A DNA stretch of 64,000 nt, from the NCBI RefSeq assembly GCF_021602155.1, contig NZ_BQHY01000008.1, forward strand, positions 248,001 to 312,000, given 5' to 3'. The notes beneath the pieces are model-generated. The model saw nothing but the letters and a program-made list of their open reading frames with translations. It made no database searches and was not told the DNA's origin. The translations under genes were made by a program, and so were the position numbers. The DNA is from Pseudomonas parakoreensis. GTDB lineage: Bacteria > Pseudomonadota > Gammaproteobacteria > Pseudomonadales > Pseudomonadaceae. Positions within the stretch are counted from its first letter, which is position 1; each line of letters opens with the position of its first letter. This document shows, piece after piece, positions 20,024 through 29,173 of the stretch.

Positions 20024-21502
20024 ATGCTCAAGGCTCCTGCCCTTTCCGGTTGCCTGAAATCCATGCCGCGTGCCGCCACTTCGCTGTTTCTACTCGCCGC
20101 CCTGCTGTTTTTTTTCGCTTTGGGTAACCACCAGTTGCAAGGCTCCACCGAGGCCCGGGTCGCCGGGATCGCCATGGAGATGCACCTGGACGATGACTGG
20201 GTGACGCCGCGCCTGTTCGGCGAACCGTTTCTGGAAAAACCACCGCTGAGCCTGTGGCTGGACGCCGGCGCCATGCGCGTGTTTGGCGTTTCGCCGTGGG
20301 CGGTGCGGCTGGCGTCGGCGGTAGCCGGTTTGTTCAGCGTGATGCTGCTGTACGGCATGCTGCGCCGCTTCGGACGGCCGAAAGCGCTCGCCTGGACGGC
20401 GGGGATATTGCTGGCGACCATGGCCAGTTACTGGAGCAACGTGCGTGGGGTCGGCGAGGATGCGCTGCTGGCGCTCGGCGTGACCACCGCGTTGCTGGCG
20501 TTCTTTCAGGCGCAACGCGCACCGAACGCGGCTAACTCGCTGCTGTTTATCGTCGGCATCGCCATCGCCACGCTGAGCAAGGGCGTGCTGGGACTGGCGA
20601 TGCCCGGCGTGGTGATTTTCGCCTACCTGCTGGCGGATAACCTGATCGACAGACGCCTGAAGCCCGGCGCGTGGCTGCGTCCCGGCCTGCTCACCGCGGT
20701 GGGCCTGATTCCGCTGCTGATCTGGCTCGTCGTGCTTTACCAGCGCGGTGGCTCACACGCCGTCGCTGAAGTGCTGCTGACCAATAGCGTCGGTCGCTTC
20801 AGCGGCTCGTTCGTCGAGGCCGGGCATTACGAGCCGTTCTATTACTATCTGGCCAAACTGCCGGAAGCGTTCCTGCCGTGGAACATTCTGGTGTATCTGG
20901 GCCTGTGGCATTTCCGCAAGGAGCTGAAGGCCAACCGTTACTTGCTGTTTTTCAGCCTGTGGATCGTCGCGCAGTTCATCATGCTGACCCTCGCTTCCAG
21001 CAAACGCACGGTGTACCTGATGTCGATGACCCCGGCGGCGGCGGTGATTGCCGCCGAGTATGCGCGCATACTCTTCGAGCGCTTGCAGGCCCGCGAAACC
21101 GCCGACCGTTTCATCGGAAAAGTCGCCCGTCATCGTCAGGCAATTGCCGCAGGACTGCTCACAGTGGTGATCGCCAGCTACCTCGGCGCCGCGCAGTGGG
21201 CACTGCCCAACGCCGACAAGGAGCTGTCGTTCCTGCCGTTGACCGAACACATTCAGAGCTTGCAGGCCAACGGTCAGCAGGTCGCGCTGTTCCAAGCCAA
21301 CGAGCGGGTCGGCGGCGCCAGCGTGTTCTACACCCAACGTGTGCTCAAGGGACTGGACACCGACGCGCAACTGCATGACTTCCTCAGTGCCTCGCCCTCG
21401 AACGTCGCGGTGATCTCGGCGGACAGCGAACCCGTCGCACCACTCAAAGTGCTGAAGACCATGATGGTCGGGCGCCAGGCGTACTACTTCGTCGGCTACT
21501 GA
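20024..21502 (+). CDS. ArnT-like membrane glycosyltransferase (PMT/GT83 family)
   Basis: This 492-residue inner-membrane protein has about 12 helices and a periplasmic C-terminal part. It belongs to the family of ArnT, which transfers 4-amino-4-deoxy-L-arabinose from undecaprenyl phosphate to lipid A. The periplasmic-loop signature GEPFLEKPPLSLWLDAGAMR with the conserved E-K-P-P, and STEARVAGIAMEMHLDDDW, are visible. No arnBCAD genes lie nearby, so the donor sugar and acceptor are uncertain. Its 3' neighbour is an Ais-like phosphatase on the opposite strand. A strong terminator separates them. Confidence 0.85.
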   Translation: MLKAPALSGCLKSMPRAATSLFLLAALLFFFALGNHQLQGSTEARVAGIAMEMHLDDDWVTPRLFGEPFLEKPPLSLWLDAGAMRVFGVSPWAVRLASAVAGLFSVMLLYGMLRRFGRPKALAWTAGILLATMASYWSNVRGVGEDALLALGVTTALLAFFQAQRAPNAANSLLFIVGIAIATLSKGVLGLAMPGVVIFAYLLADNLIDRRLKPGAWLRPGLLTAVGLIPLLIWLVVLYQRGGSHAVAEVLLTNSVGRFSGSFVEAGHYEPFYYYLAKLPEAFLPWNILVYLGLWHFRKELKANRYLLFFSLWIVAQFIMLTLASSKRTVYLMSMTPAAAVIAAEYARILFERLQARETADRFIGKVARHRQAIAAGLLTVVIASYLGAAQWALPNADKELSFLPLTEHIQSLQANGQQVALFQANERVGGASVFYTQRVLKGLDTDAQLHDFLSASPSNVAVISADSEPVAPLKVLKTMMVGRQAYYFVGY

Positions 21503-21519
21503 CGCCCTTCGCGCCAGCC

Positions 21520-21555
21520 AATAAAAAACCCGCCGTCACTGGCGGGTTTTGTTTG
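21520..21555. terminator. Terminator between ArnT-like and Ais-like genes
   Basis: AAAACCCGCC-GTCACT-GGCGGGTTTT with flanking A/T tracts sits between the convergent genes and may act in both directions. Confidence 0.88.
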
Positions 21556-21579
21556 GGCCGACGCTTTGCCCTCCTCAGT

Positions 21580-22272
21580 TCATCGAGTGCTCACTGAATG
21601 CCAGTCGGAGGCTTCGATGAAGCCAAGCACGCGCGGGGCCGCTTTGTTCGCAGCGGAAACAAACAGCGAGGAGCCATAGCCCGGGTCCGAAACCGGCGAA
21701 TTCAGATCCTTTTCCAGCTCCGCCACGCACTCGCTGTGGGTCACCAGAATCAGATTGCGTCCCGGGAGCTTGTGCGCCAGCGCTTCCTGCAGGATGTGGC
21801 CCTTGCAGCTGATCAGCCAGTCTTCGCCGGTGGCCGCGCGATTGAACATGTAACCGGCGGTCTGCACCGTGCGCAGCATCGGGCTGTTGTAGATATCGGC
21901 ATTATTCAGGCCCAAATGCTCGAACTGTGCGCCGACACCGACCGCGACACTGCGCGAGCGGTCGGTGATGCCGTCGTCACCACTCAGGCACGGCGCCGGC
22001 GAGTGATCGCAGCGCTCGACGTGACGCACCAGCACAATCATCTCGCCCTTGGCCCACCCGGCCGCCAGCGCGCGGGCGCCGGACACATTGCCGTGGGCCA
22101 GGTCAGGCACCGCCGCCGGGGCGAGCAGCCACAGGGTCAGCGGAATCACCAATAACAAGGCGCCGAGCACGACCCAGGTATTGCGATAGCGGGCCAATCC
22201 GCTCAGGGAAATCGAGCGTTTGACGCCGAACAGACTCAGTCTCAATTCCACATCGGGCCGCCTCGTCGGCAT
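21580..22272 (-). CDS. Membrane-anchored histidine phosphatase, Ais/PmrG-like
   Basis: This 230-residue protein has one transmembrane helix at about residues 30-50 (WVVLGALLLVIPLTLWLL) and a histidine-phosphatase domain outside. Catalytic signs are VLVRHVERCDHS (RH motif; alanine to valine compared with the usual RHAERC), SPMLRTVQTAGYMF and ILVTHSECVAEL. The RHxERCD, CLSGDDGIT and THSEC elements match Ais/PmrG, which removes the core heptose(II) phosphate of LPS in enterobacteria. An LPS role is inferred from this and from the ArnT-like neighbour. It is divergent from the chemoreceptor gene. Confidence 0.82.
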   Translation of the reverse strand: MPTRRPDVELRLSLFGVKRSISLSGLARYRNTWVVLGALLLVIPLTLWLLAPAAVPDLAHGNVSGARALAAGWAKGEMIVLVRHVERCDHSPAPCLSGDDGITDRSRSVAVGVGAQFEHLGLNNADIYNSPMLRTVQTAGYMFNRAATGEDWLISCKGHILQEALAHKLPGRNLILVTHSECVAELEKDLNSPVSDPGYGSSLFVSAANKAAPRVLGFIEASDWHSVSTR

Positions 22273-22506
22273 CCATCACAGTCAATACGATGCGGCGAGG
22301 GTAGAGAAGCGGGCGTAAGTGGCGAGTGAAACGCATGTGAAAAAAGTCTTGAAACGCCCTTGTTACAAATTCCGTCGGACAAAATCCTTTCAGCTCTCGT
22401 GTTTGCGGCCGATACAGACCTGCTAACCCCCTTGCTGGCTCAAAAAAACAACAATCTTCCAGCCTGACCGACGATCAAGTAGCTCTACGTTCCTGGAGGA
22501 ATTGTG
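22273..22506. promoter_or_regulatory. Divergent promoter region, Ais-like gene / chemoreceptor
   Basis: In this 234-bp gap GCCGATAC at 22408-22415 matches the -10 box of flagellar sigma factor FliA promoters, as expected for a chemoreceptor gene. A good -35 partner is not evident. GGAGGA at 22495-22500 is the ribosome binding site. Confidence 0.35.
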
Positions 22507-24426
22507 ATGAATAGCTGGTTCGGCAACATCAGCGTGAACATGAAATTGGGTCTGGGCTTCGGCCTGGTCCTGGCCCTGACCTGCGTACTGGCCCTGACTG
22601 GCTGGACCAGCCTCGGCGGTCTGATCGACCGCAGCAACTGGATGAGCGACATCACCCAGCTCAATGCCGGCCTGACCAAGCTGCGCGTGGTGCGCCTGCA
22701 ATACATGCTGACCAACGGCGACGAAACCGCCGCGCAGAATGTGCAAACCACCCTCGAAAGCTTTGCCGCGCAACAACAGGCGCTGATCAACAAGTTCAAG
22801 AGCCCGGAAAACGTCAAACTGCTGAAAGAGCAGGCCGCGACCATCGCCGAATATCAGACTTCGCTGAACAAGATGCGCAACGCCTACCGCACCGGCAACA
22901 GCGCCCGCGACGTAATGGGCACCAACGCCGACACCGCTTACAACCTGATCGAAGCGATCAGCAAGCGCGTGCAGCAAATGGACATGAGCGAGCAGCGCTT
23001 CGAGCAGTTCCAGGCCATCACCCAGGCCAAGGAGGCGTTCATCCTCGCGCGCTATGAAGTGCGCGGTTACACCGCCACCACCAACGCCGAAACCGAGCAG
23101 AAAGCCGTCGGTCAACTGGACGCGGCGATTGCCAGCCTCAAGCAACTGAACGTGCATTTCGCCGCGACCCAGCAAGACGCTCTGCGTCAGCTGGAAACCG
23201 CCCTGACCAACTACCGCAGCGCGTTGCAGGCCTACAAGAACGCCAACAGCGAAGCGGTGCAGGCGCGTAAGGAGATGACCGATCAAGGTGCGGCCATCGT
23301 CACCACCAGCGAGCAGCTGTACCAGATCCAGCTCGACCGTCGCGACATCGAAAGCGCCCAGGCCCGTACGCTCCAGCTGATCAGCACCCTGCTGGCGCTG
23401 CTGGTCGGCGTGATTGCTGCGGTGATCATCACCCGTCAGATCACCCGTCCGCTGCAAGACACCCTGGCCGTGGTCGAGCGCATTGCCAGCGGCGACCTGA
23501 CCCAGAACGTCACCGTCACCCGCCGCGACGAACTCGGCGTGCTGCAACAAGGCATCGCGCGTATGGGCGTAACCCTGCGCGACCTGATCAGCGGGATCCG
23601 CGACGGCGTCACCCAGATCGCCAGCGCCGCCGAAGAACTTTCGGCCGTGACCGAGCAGACCAGCGCCGGCGTGAACAGCCAGAAGGTCGAGACCGATCAG
23701 GTGGCCACCGCCATGCACGAGATGACCGCCACCGTGCAGGAAGTCGCGCGCAACGCCGAAGAAGCCTCGCAAGCCGCTGCCGCCGCTGACGGCGAAGCCC
23801 GTGAAGGCGACAAGGTGGTGAATGAAGCCATCGCCCAGATCGAGCGTCTGGCCAGCGAAGTGGTGCGTTCCACTGAAGCCATGAGCGTGCTGCAACAGGA
23901 AAGCGACAAGATCGGCAGCGTCATGGACGTGATCAAGGCCGTGGCCGAGCAGACCAACCTGCTCGCGCTCAACGCAGCGATTGAAGCCGCGCGTGCCGGT
24001 GAAGCAGGCCGTGGGTTTGCCGTGGTCGCCGACGAAGTCCGTGGCCTGGCGCAACGCACGCAGAAATCCACCGAAGAAATCGAAGGCCTGGTCGCCGGTC
24101 TGCAGAACGGCACCCAGCAAGTGGCTGCCGTGATGAACAACAGCCGCGCCCTGACCGACAGCAGCGTGGCCCTGACCCGCAAGGCTGGCGACTCCCTGGA
24201 AAACATCACCCGCACGGTGTCGAACATCCAGTCGATGAACCAGCAGATCGCCGCCGCGGCCGAACAGCAAAGCGCCGTGGCCGAAGAAATCAGCCGCAGC
24301 ATCATCAACGTGCGCGACGTGTCGGAACAGACCGCCGCGGCCAGCGATGAAACCGCAGCGTCCAGCGTTGAACTGGCACGCCTGGGCGGTCAGTTGCAGC
24401 AAATGGTCAGCCACTTCCGCGTCTGA
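22507..24426 (+). CDS. Methyl-accepting chemotaxis protein, probable HBM-type sensor
   Basis: This 639-residue chemoreceptor signals to CheA/CheW. It has a first transmembrane helix (about 11-33) and a long helical periplasmic ligand domain of about 250 residues. A second helix follows ([20 protein letters not shown]), then HAMP ([20 protein letters not shown]). The cytoplasmic signalling hairpin carries the highly conserved tip [20 protein letters not shown]. The size of the sensor domain fits helical bimodular (HBM) receptors such as McpS, which bind organic acids; the ligand is unknown. ATG 22507 is preferred over GTG 22504 by ribosome-site spacing. The last 33 bases are duplicated downstream of the toxin-antitoxin pair. 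Confidence 0.95.
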   Translation: MNSWFGNISVNMKLGLGFGLVLALTCVLALTGWTSLGGLIDRSNWMSDITQLNAGLTKLRVVRLQYMLTNGDETAAQNVQTTLESFAAQQQALINKFKSPENVKLLKEQAATIAEYQTSLNKMRNAYRTGNSARDVMGTNADTAYNLIEAISKRVQQMDMSEQRFEQFQAITQAKEAFILARYEVRGYTATTNAETEQKAVGQLDAAIASLKQLNVHFAATQQDALRQLETALTNYRSALQAYKNANSEAVQARKEMTDQGAAIVTTSEQLYQIQLDRRDIESAQARTLQLISTLLALLVGVIAAVIITRQITRPLQDTLAVVERIASGDLTQNVTVTRRDELGVLQQGIARMGVTLRDLISGIRDGVTQIASAAEELSAVTEQTSAGVNSQKVETDQVATAMHEMTATVQEVARNAEEASQAAAAADGEAREGDKVVNEAIAQIERLASEVVRSTEAMSVLQQESDKIGSVMDVIKAVAEQTNLLALNAAIEAARAGEAGRGFAVVADEVRGLAQRTQKSTEEIEGLVAGLQNGTQQVAAVMNNSRALTDSSVALTRKAGDSLENITRTVSNIQSMNQQIAAAAEQQSAVAEEISRSIINVRDVSEQTAAASDETAASSVELARLGGQLQQMVSHFRV

Positions 24427-24567
24427 TCTTCAGTCAGCGCCAAAGGGTAAATCCAATCGCGGGCAAGCCCGCTCCCACAGGAAACGAGTCGAACACGGAA
24501 TATGTGAGCGACCGAAAAACCTGTGGGAGCGGGCTTGCCCGCGATTGCGTCAGTCCAGTCAGCCCAT
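24394..24567. repeat. Direct repeat copy 1 (chemoreceptor 3' end plus REP pair)
   Basis: About 174 bp from TTGCAGCAAATGGTCAGCCA in the end of the chemoreceptor gene through a REP pair at 24454-24547. A second copy, alike at roughly nine of ten positions, is at 25337-25509. The two copies bracket the toxin-antitoxin genes. Confidence 0.92.
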
Positions 24568-24584
24568 ACTCACTGCTCCAACGC

Positions 24585-25004
24585 TCACACCTCCCACGGA
24601 TTCATCACTTCCACTCCCGAGAACCGAAAGTCCTTCACGTTACGGGTGGCGATTGCCGCGCCATGAGCCCGGCAAATTGCGGCTATCTGCGCATCAGCCA
24701 TCGACACCGCCCGCCCCTTTGCTTCGCAATCTGCGACGAGTGACGCGTACTCGACAGCGGCATGCGCATCGAACGGCAAAATGCGTCCGGCGAAATCCTC
24801 TTCGAACATTGCCATCGCATTGGCTTGAAGATTCTGTTTGCGCTTGCCTGAGGGAAGTCGGGCGATGCCGTGGAGTATCTCAGCCACCGTTATCGCACTG
24901 ATGGCCAGATCCATGGCGGGCTGCGCATCAACCCAGGCCAGCACTCTGGCTTCAGGTTCGATACGCATGAACTCTGAAAGCACGTTGGTATCGAGCACTA
25001 TCAT
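24585..25004 (-). CDS. PIN-domain toxin, FitB/VapC-like
   Basis: This 139-residue PIN-domain protein is a probable metal-dependent RNase toxin of a type II toxin-antitoxin pair. The four acidic positions are recognisable: D5 in MIVLDTNVLSEFM, the glutamate in AISAITVAEILHGIARLP, and aspartates in VSMADAQIAAICRAHG and ATRNVKDFRFSGVEVMNPWE. The N-terminus and C-terminus fit FitB-type VapC proteins. Its first 4 bases overlap the antitoxin stop (ATGA), the standard antitoxin-first arrangement. The pair sits between two direct repeats, which suggests arrival or rearrangement at this spot. The RNA target cannot be told. Confidence 0.92.
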   Translation of the reverse strand: MIVLDTNVLSEFMRIEPEARVLAWVDAQPAMDLAISAITVAEILHGIARLPSGKRKQNLQANAMAMFEEDFAGRILPFDAHAAVEYASLVADCEAKGRAVSMADAQIAAICRAHGAAIATRNVKDFRFSGVEVMNPWEV

Positions 25005-25246
25005 TCAGAAAAATCCACCCCGGTGGCTTTCTCTGAGCGCTCTGGCAGATCAAGTTCTGCTCCGCCGAGAGCACTGAATCTGTTGCGTATCCGGCTTCCA
25101 AGTCCGCCGGCACGATCCACCGTTGCCAAGGCTCGACCGAGAATCAGGCGCGCCTCTTCTTCCATGGAGTGTCCGTTGTGTGCAGCGGTGATACGCAACT
25201 GTTCCTTGAGCTTCTCGTCAAGGTTCCGAATGGTGATGCTGGCCAT
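25001..25246 (-). CDS. FitA-like ribbon-helix-helix antitoxin
   Basis: This 81-residue antitoxin partners the PIN toxin. Its N-terminus MASITIRNLDEKLKEQLRIT with HNGHSMEEEARLIL is the ribbon-helix-helix DNA-binding fold of FitA. The C-terminal 35 residues would wrap the toxin active site. ATG 25246 is chosen because it has AGGAGGCGT just upstream; the longer open frame to 25315 crosses the operator. A perfect 28-bp palindrome starts 9 bp before this ATG and is the likely site of autoregulation. Confidence 0.92.
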   Translation of the reverse strand: MASITIRNLDEKLKEQLRITAAHNGHSMEEEARLILGRALATVDRAGGLGSRIRNRFSALGGAELDLPERSEKATGVDFSE

Positions 25247-25254
25247 GACGCCTC

Positions 25255-25282
25255 CTGCAATCAATGAAATCATTGATTGCAG
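25255..25282. promoter_or_regulatory. Probable FitAB operator
   Basis: CTGCAATCAATGA-AA-TCATTGATTGCAG is a perfect palindrome directly upstream of the antitoxin start. Autorepression by the toxin-antitoxin complex is inferred. Confidence 0.8.
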
Positions 25283-25336
25283 GCTAGCACATCCGTTCTG
25301 GCTCACACCGGGCAATCTTCCGAACGGCCATTCTCA

Positions 25337-25509
25337 TTGCAGCAAATGGTCAGCCATATCCGCGTCTGACCTTCAGTCAGCGCCAAAGCGTAAATCCAAT
25401 CGCGGGCAAGCCCGCTCCCACAGGAAACGAGTCGAACACAAAATATGTGAACGATCGAAAAACCTGTGGGAGCGGGCTTGCCCGCGATGGCGTCCGCCCA
25501 GTCAACCCA
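25337..25509. repeat. Direct repeat copy 2 (chemoreceptor 3' end plus REP pair)
   Basis: This is a 173-bp near copy of 24394-24567. It begins with the last codons of the chemoreceptor gene without the rest of it, and includes a REP pair at 25398-25489. Together with the operator and a second REP pair it fills the 403-bp gene-free stretch 25247-25649. Confidence 0.92.
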
Positions 25510-25531
25510 ATGTCAAAGACAACCCGCCTTG

Positions 25532-25618
25532 TGTAGGAGCTGCCGCAGGCTGCGATCTGTTGATCTTGGTTTTTTACAATCAAAGTCAAAAGATCGCAGC
25601 CTGCGGCAGCTCCTACAG
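25532..25618. repeat. REP-type inverted pair (GTAGGAGCTGCCGCAGGCTGCGATCT class)
   Basis: Opposed arms TGTAGGAGCTGCCGCAGGCT and complement across about 35 bp, between the repeat copy and the DUF1329 gene. It may terminate the latter. Confidence 0.88.
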
Positions 25619-25649
25619 GAATTGCGTTCGATCTGCAGTCCGGTACCCC

Positions 25650-27023
25650 TTAGCGCGTCCCGCGTTGGCGCAACGCCGACGGCATGAAATACGCGTCTTC
25701 CGGCACCGGTTGCGAGAAGTCGACGGTGGAGGCTTCTTCGTTGTCGAGGTTCTGCACGTAGTAACGCCGGGCCTGCAGGTCGTGGAACACGTCCAGTGCG
25801 CTCCAGGTGGTCGGCAGGTCGTAGAAATTTTTCAGGTAGGCCATCGACACCCGCCACAACTCCCCTCGCCCATCGTATTGATCGACCAGCGCCGCGCCCC
25901 AACTGTCCTCGTCGAGGAACAGCACGCGTTTAGAATAGACATGTCGGGCGCCCGGTTTCAGGTTGCCCTCGACCACCCACACACGGTGCAGCTCATAGCG
26001 GGTGAATTGCGGATTGAGGTGGCCCGGGGTCAGCAGTTGCGCGTACTTCACGTCGGGGCTGCCGACCTTGTAGTTGTTGTAGGGGATGTAGATCTCCTGC
26101 TTGCCCTTGAGTTTCCAGTCGTAACGGTCCGGCGCGCCGTTGAACAGGTCAGTGTCGTCGGCAGTGCGCAGGCCATCGGATGAGGCGATCGGCGTGTCAT
26201 ACGCCAGGTTCGGCGCGCGGCGCACCCGGCGTTGCCCGGCGTCGTAGACCCAGGCCTGACGCGGATCCTTGAGCTGATCGAGCATCTCGTGCACCAGCGC
26301 CGCGCCACCGGCCAACCGCGCCGGGCTTTTCACAAAAGCGAGGTAGTAGAACAGGATGTTTTTCAGGTCGGCGTACTGCCCGCCCGGACGATAAAAATTG
26401 AACAGCGCTTCTTGCTGTGAGGTGACCAGGGCAAAGCTGCCGTTGCGCTGCACCGGGGCTTCGGACGCACGACGCACCACGTAAATCCCGCGATAACGGG
26501 TGATGTGGTTCCACAGCACTTCGACGCCATCCTTGGGCACCGGGAACGGCACACCGCCGTAGGCATCGGCGAATCCGCTGCCGCCCTCCAGCAGCTTGGC
26601 TGAGGTCGCATTCTTCAACGTGTTGTCATACAGCCATTGCGGCGCCGAACCGGAACGGCGCGATGGATAGACCGGCATCTGGAACGTGTCGGGATAGCTG
26701 TTGAACAACGCAATCTGACCGGGACTGAGGTGGGCCTTGTACTGCTCCAGATTGGCCTTGGTGATGGTGAACAGTGGCTTGTCTGCAGCGTAGGGATCCG
26801 GGTGATGCTGGCCCGGTTTGTACCCGGCCGGCGCCTGGGTGATGCCGCCGGTCCAGGCCGGAATGCTGCCGGCAGCGTTGCCGGCACGCTCGGCGCCCAT
26901 GGGCGTGAGGGTGGTTTTCAGTTGTTCGGCTTGTTGTGGGGTGATGGCGGCGAAGGTGCTGCCGACGCTCAGGCCCAGAACCAGCGCCAGCGTTGTCTTC
27001 GTCAATCTTGAAATATGAAACAT
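25650..27023 (-). CDS. DUF1329 family exported protein
   Basis: This 457-residue precursor has a signal peptide (TTLALVLGLSVGSTFA, cut near residue 25). DUF1329 proteins are related to the LolA/LolB-type fold and are usually paired with a DUF1302 outer-membrane protein, as here; a role in moving hydrophobic molecules or exported lipids is suspected, not proven. Visible family patterns are GNAAGSIPAWTGGIT after the signal, YKPGQHHPDPYAADKP, RAPNLAYDTPIASSDGLRTADD and WVVEGNLKPGARHVYSKRV. It is downstream of the DUF1302 gene with a REP pair in the 148-bp gap. Confidence 0.9.
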   Translation of the reverse strand: MFHISRLTKTTLALVLGLSVGSTFAAITPQQAEQLKTTLTPMGAERAGNAAGSIPAWTGGITQAPAGYKPGQHHPDPYAADKPLFTITKANLEQYKAHLSPGQIALFNSYPDTFQMPVYPSRRSGSAPQWLYDNTLKNATSAKLLEGGSGFADAYGGVPFPVPKDGVEVLWNHITRYRGIYVVRRASEAPVQRNGSFALVTSQQEALFNFYRPGGQYADLKNILFYYLAFVKSPARLAGGAALVHEMLDQLKDPRQAWVYDAGQRRVRRAPNLAYDTPIASSDGLRTADDTDLFNGAPDRYDWKLKGKQEIYIPYNNYKVGSPDVKYAQLLTPGHLNPQFTRYELHRVWVVEGNLKPGARHVYSKRVLFLDEDSWGAALVDQYDGRGELWRVSMAYLKNFYDLPTTWSALDVFHDLQARRYYVQNLDNEEASTVDFSQPVPEDAYFMPSALRQRGTR

Positions 27024-27046
27024 GTTCTTCTCCAGAATGCGTGCCC

Positions 27047-27138
27047 TGTGGGAGCTGGCTTGCCAGCGATAGCGGTGGGTCAGCCACCATTGATGTCGAA
27101 TGTGCTGCCGTCATCGCGGGCAAGCCCGCTCCCACAGG
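27047..27138. repeat. Hybrid REP-type inverted pair
   Basis: The left arm TGTGGGAGCTGGCTTGCCAG belongs to one REP class and the right arm GCGGGCAAGCCCGCTCCCAC to another, so only part of the stem pairs. It lies between the DUF1302 and DUF1329 genes. Confidence 0.85.
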
Positions 27139-27171
27139 GGGATGAGTTGTCCCGGGATCTGCGTCTGAAAC

Positions 27172-29130
27172 TCACAAGAAATACTTGAGGTTGAACCCGA
27201 CGTTGTCGCGGTCGCGAATCCCGTTGTTCTGTCCGCCGCCCCAGAAGTTGGTGTATTGCACCTCGGCTTCGAGCTTGTTCTGGTAGTTGGCCTTGATCCC
27301 CAATGTGTAAGCCTTGCGCCCGTCGATGGTGTTGCCGGCCTGATAGCTGTTGCCCTTGAAGTCATCCTTGTAGACGACGTACGGCGAGACGTTGACCCCG
27401 GCGTACACATCGTTCCAGGTGCCGTTGAACATCACCGTGTAGCTGTAGGAGTTGCGATTGACCTGATCATCTCGATCACCGCCGGACACATAAGAGGTGT
27501 TGCCGGTACCGGCGTAATAGCGCGTGCTGCCGTCGTAGGCGGTGTATTGCAGGCTGCTGCCGCGCAAGTGTTCGGAGGCCAGTTCGAAGATGCCGAACAT
27601 CGAGTCGAACGACAGCGTCGGGCCGAAGTTGTAGATGCTGCCCAGCGAGGTGTTGAACGCTTCCACGCGCTCGGCGTTGTTGATCTCGCTGTCGAGGGTG
27701 ACCATCTGCCCGCCGACGTTGACCGGCTTGCCGGTCACCGCCACAGCGGCACCGTTGGCCAGGTCGCCGATCAAGTCGTTAGTCGCAGCAATGCCGATCG
27801 GCAGGTTCGGTCGATAGGCGATCTCGCCGAACACCGAAGCCTGGCCCAAAGTGGTGTTGAAGCTGAAACCGTACATGCGGATGTCTTCGGCATAACGCCG
27901 ATGCGCCTGAATGTTGCCCATCACATCGGCCGTCGCCAGACCGTTGGCCAGCGCCCCGGCCTGACTGCCGGCGACGGTGGAGAGCATGTTGGTCAGGGCA
28001 TTCATGTCGATGCCCTTGTAGCCATCCAAATCTGCGGCGATGGTCGGCTCCTTGGCGTGGTAGTTGACCAGGTACAGGCCGAACTCGGTGCTGTTAAGCG
28101 TCTCGGCGATGTAGCGGAAGGCGACGCCGAACTGGCCGTCGTTGCGTGCGTTGTAGTCCTTGCCGATCGACGCCACTTTCAGCGTATTGCCGTAGGCCGG
28201 TGTCACGCCGTTGGCGTACAGGCCGGTGCTTTTCAGCGCCGGGCCGAGCAACGGGTTGTTGCCCAATGCGCTGTACAGCCCGATAACGTTGCCGAACCCC
28301 GGCACCGGGGTATCAAGCGCGGTGCCGCTGAAGTTGTTGTAACCGGTGTTGCCGCCATCGGCGAACAGGTCGGTCTGTGAGTAGAACGTGCCCACCGGGT
28401 CGATGCGGGTTTCCTTCCAGTTGGTCTGGTAGAAGCTCTCCAGGGTCAACGAATCGGTCAGGCCGATGTTGAAGCTCACGGCCTCCACCGGCATCAGCAC
28501 CTCCTTGACCTCGGCGCCGGGCAAGCGGTACTTGGCGGCGTCCACCGGGTTGGTGGTGTTGACGCCGCCGCGATAGAAAATCCCCTCGCCCCAGTTGAAC
28601 ACCTGACGCCCGACCCGCGCGGTCACCGGCATCTGCGCCACGTCCCAGTTGCCGTAGACATAGGCGTCAAGCATCTCGATCCGGCTGCCGGCGATGTCGC
28701 GGGTCTGGCTGGTGAAACGGTCGTCCTGCGGATAGCTCTGACTCGGTTGCGCCGGATTGTTGTTGCGGTAGTAATCGTTGCGTTTGTCCATCAACTGGGT
28801 GTCGTAGAACGCCGTGCCGCGCAGGAACATCCCGTAGTTGTGGTAGTTGGCCTCCAGCTCCGAAGTGATCTTGTACACCTCGGAAACCAGCCCGGTATCG
28901 AAGTTGCGATTGCCGTCGTTGGTGTTGACGTCGTCGTTGTTCTTGTCGCGGCCCTGCACCCGCCACAAACGGCCATAGGACAGGGTCGTGTCGATCGATC
29001 CGGTGACTTGATTGTCCAGCACGCTGAACTCGGCCGCCTGCAGCGCATCCACCGCACAGAGTTGCAGCAGCCCCGCCAGGCCGACACCGGGAAGTGCCAC
29101 GCCGGTGAAGCGCAATCGAGTGTTGATCAT
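27172..29130 (-). CDS. DUF1302 family outer-membrane protein
   Basis: This 652-residue exported protein is predicted as a beta-barrel of the outer membrane. After the signal peptide (MINTRLRFTGVALPGVGLAG) comes the typical ADA-like start EFSVLDNQVTGSIDTTLSYGRLWRVQ. Further family patterns are GRQVFNWGEGIFYRGGVNTTNPVD, ESFYQTNWKETRIDPVGTFYS and the end VGFNLKYFL with a C-terminal aromatic-leucine barrel signal. DUF1302 pairs with DUF1329 in many Pseudomonas loci; function unknown. The start ATG 29130 has GGAGGAACC directly upstream. It is followed by DUF1329 and preceded by the phospholipase-like gene. Confidence 0.9.
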   Translation of the reverse strand: MINTRLRFTGVALPGVGLAGLLQLCAVDALQAAEFSVLDNQVTGSIDTTLSYGRLWRVQGRDKNNDDVNTNDGNRNFDTGLVSEVYKITSELEANYHNYGMFLRGTAFYDTQLMDKRNDYYRNNNPAQPSQSYPQDDRFTSQTRDIAGSRIEMLDAYVYGNWDVAQMPVTARVGRQVFNWGEGIFYRGGVNTTNPVDAAKYRLPGAEVKEVLMPVEAVSFNIGLTDSLTLESFYQTNWKETRIDPVGTFYSQTDLFADGGNTGYNNFSGTALDTPVPGFGNVIGLYSALGNNPLLGPALKSTGLYANGVTPAYGNTLKVASIGKDYNARNDGQFGVAFRYIAETLNSTEFGLYLVNYHAKEPTIAADLDGYKGIDMNALTNMLSTVAGSQAGALANGLATADVMGNIQAHRRYAEDIRMYGFSFNTTLGQASVFGEIAYRPNLPIGIAATNDLIGDLANGAAVAVTGKPVNVGGQMVTLDSEINNAERVEAFNTSLGSIYNFGPTLSFDSMFGIFELASEHLRGSSLQYTAYDGSTRYYAGTGNTSYVSGGDRDDQVNRNSYSYTVMFNGTWNDVYAGVNVSPYVVYKDDFKGNSYQAGNTIDGRKAYTLGIKANYQNKLEAEVQYTNFWGGGQNNGIRDRDNVGFNLKYFL

Positions 29131-29173
29131 GGGTTCCTCCTTGTTCTTATTGTTTTTTGCGTGGCCGCGATGG

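Noticed and set aside
22423-24414. 663-codon minus-strand open frame opposite the chemoreceptor
   Set aside because: Gly/His-rich mirror of a coiled-coil gene; the sense gene has a perfect MCP tip motif.
24454-25618. CRISPR array suggested by closely spaced repeats
   Set aside because: The repeats are inverted REP pairs and one direct duplication, not regular direct repeats with unique spacers; no cas genes are present.
25023-26183. 386-codon plus-strand open frame across the antitoxin, REP pairs and DUF1329 end
   Set aside because: It crosses unrelated features on the other strand, including two REP hairpins.
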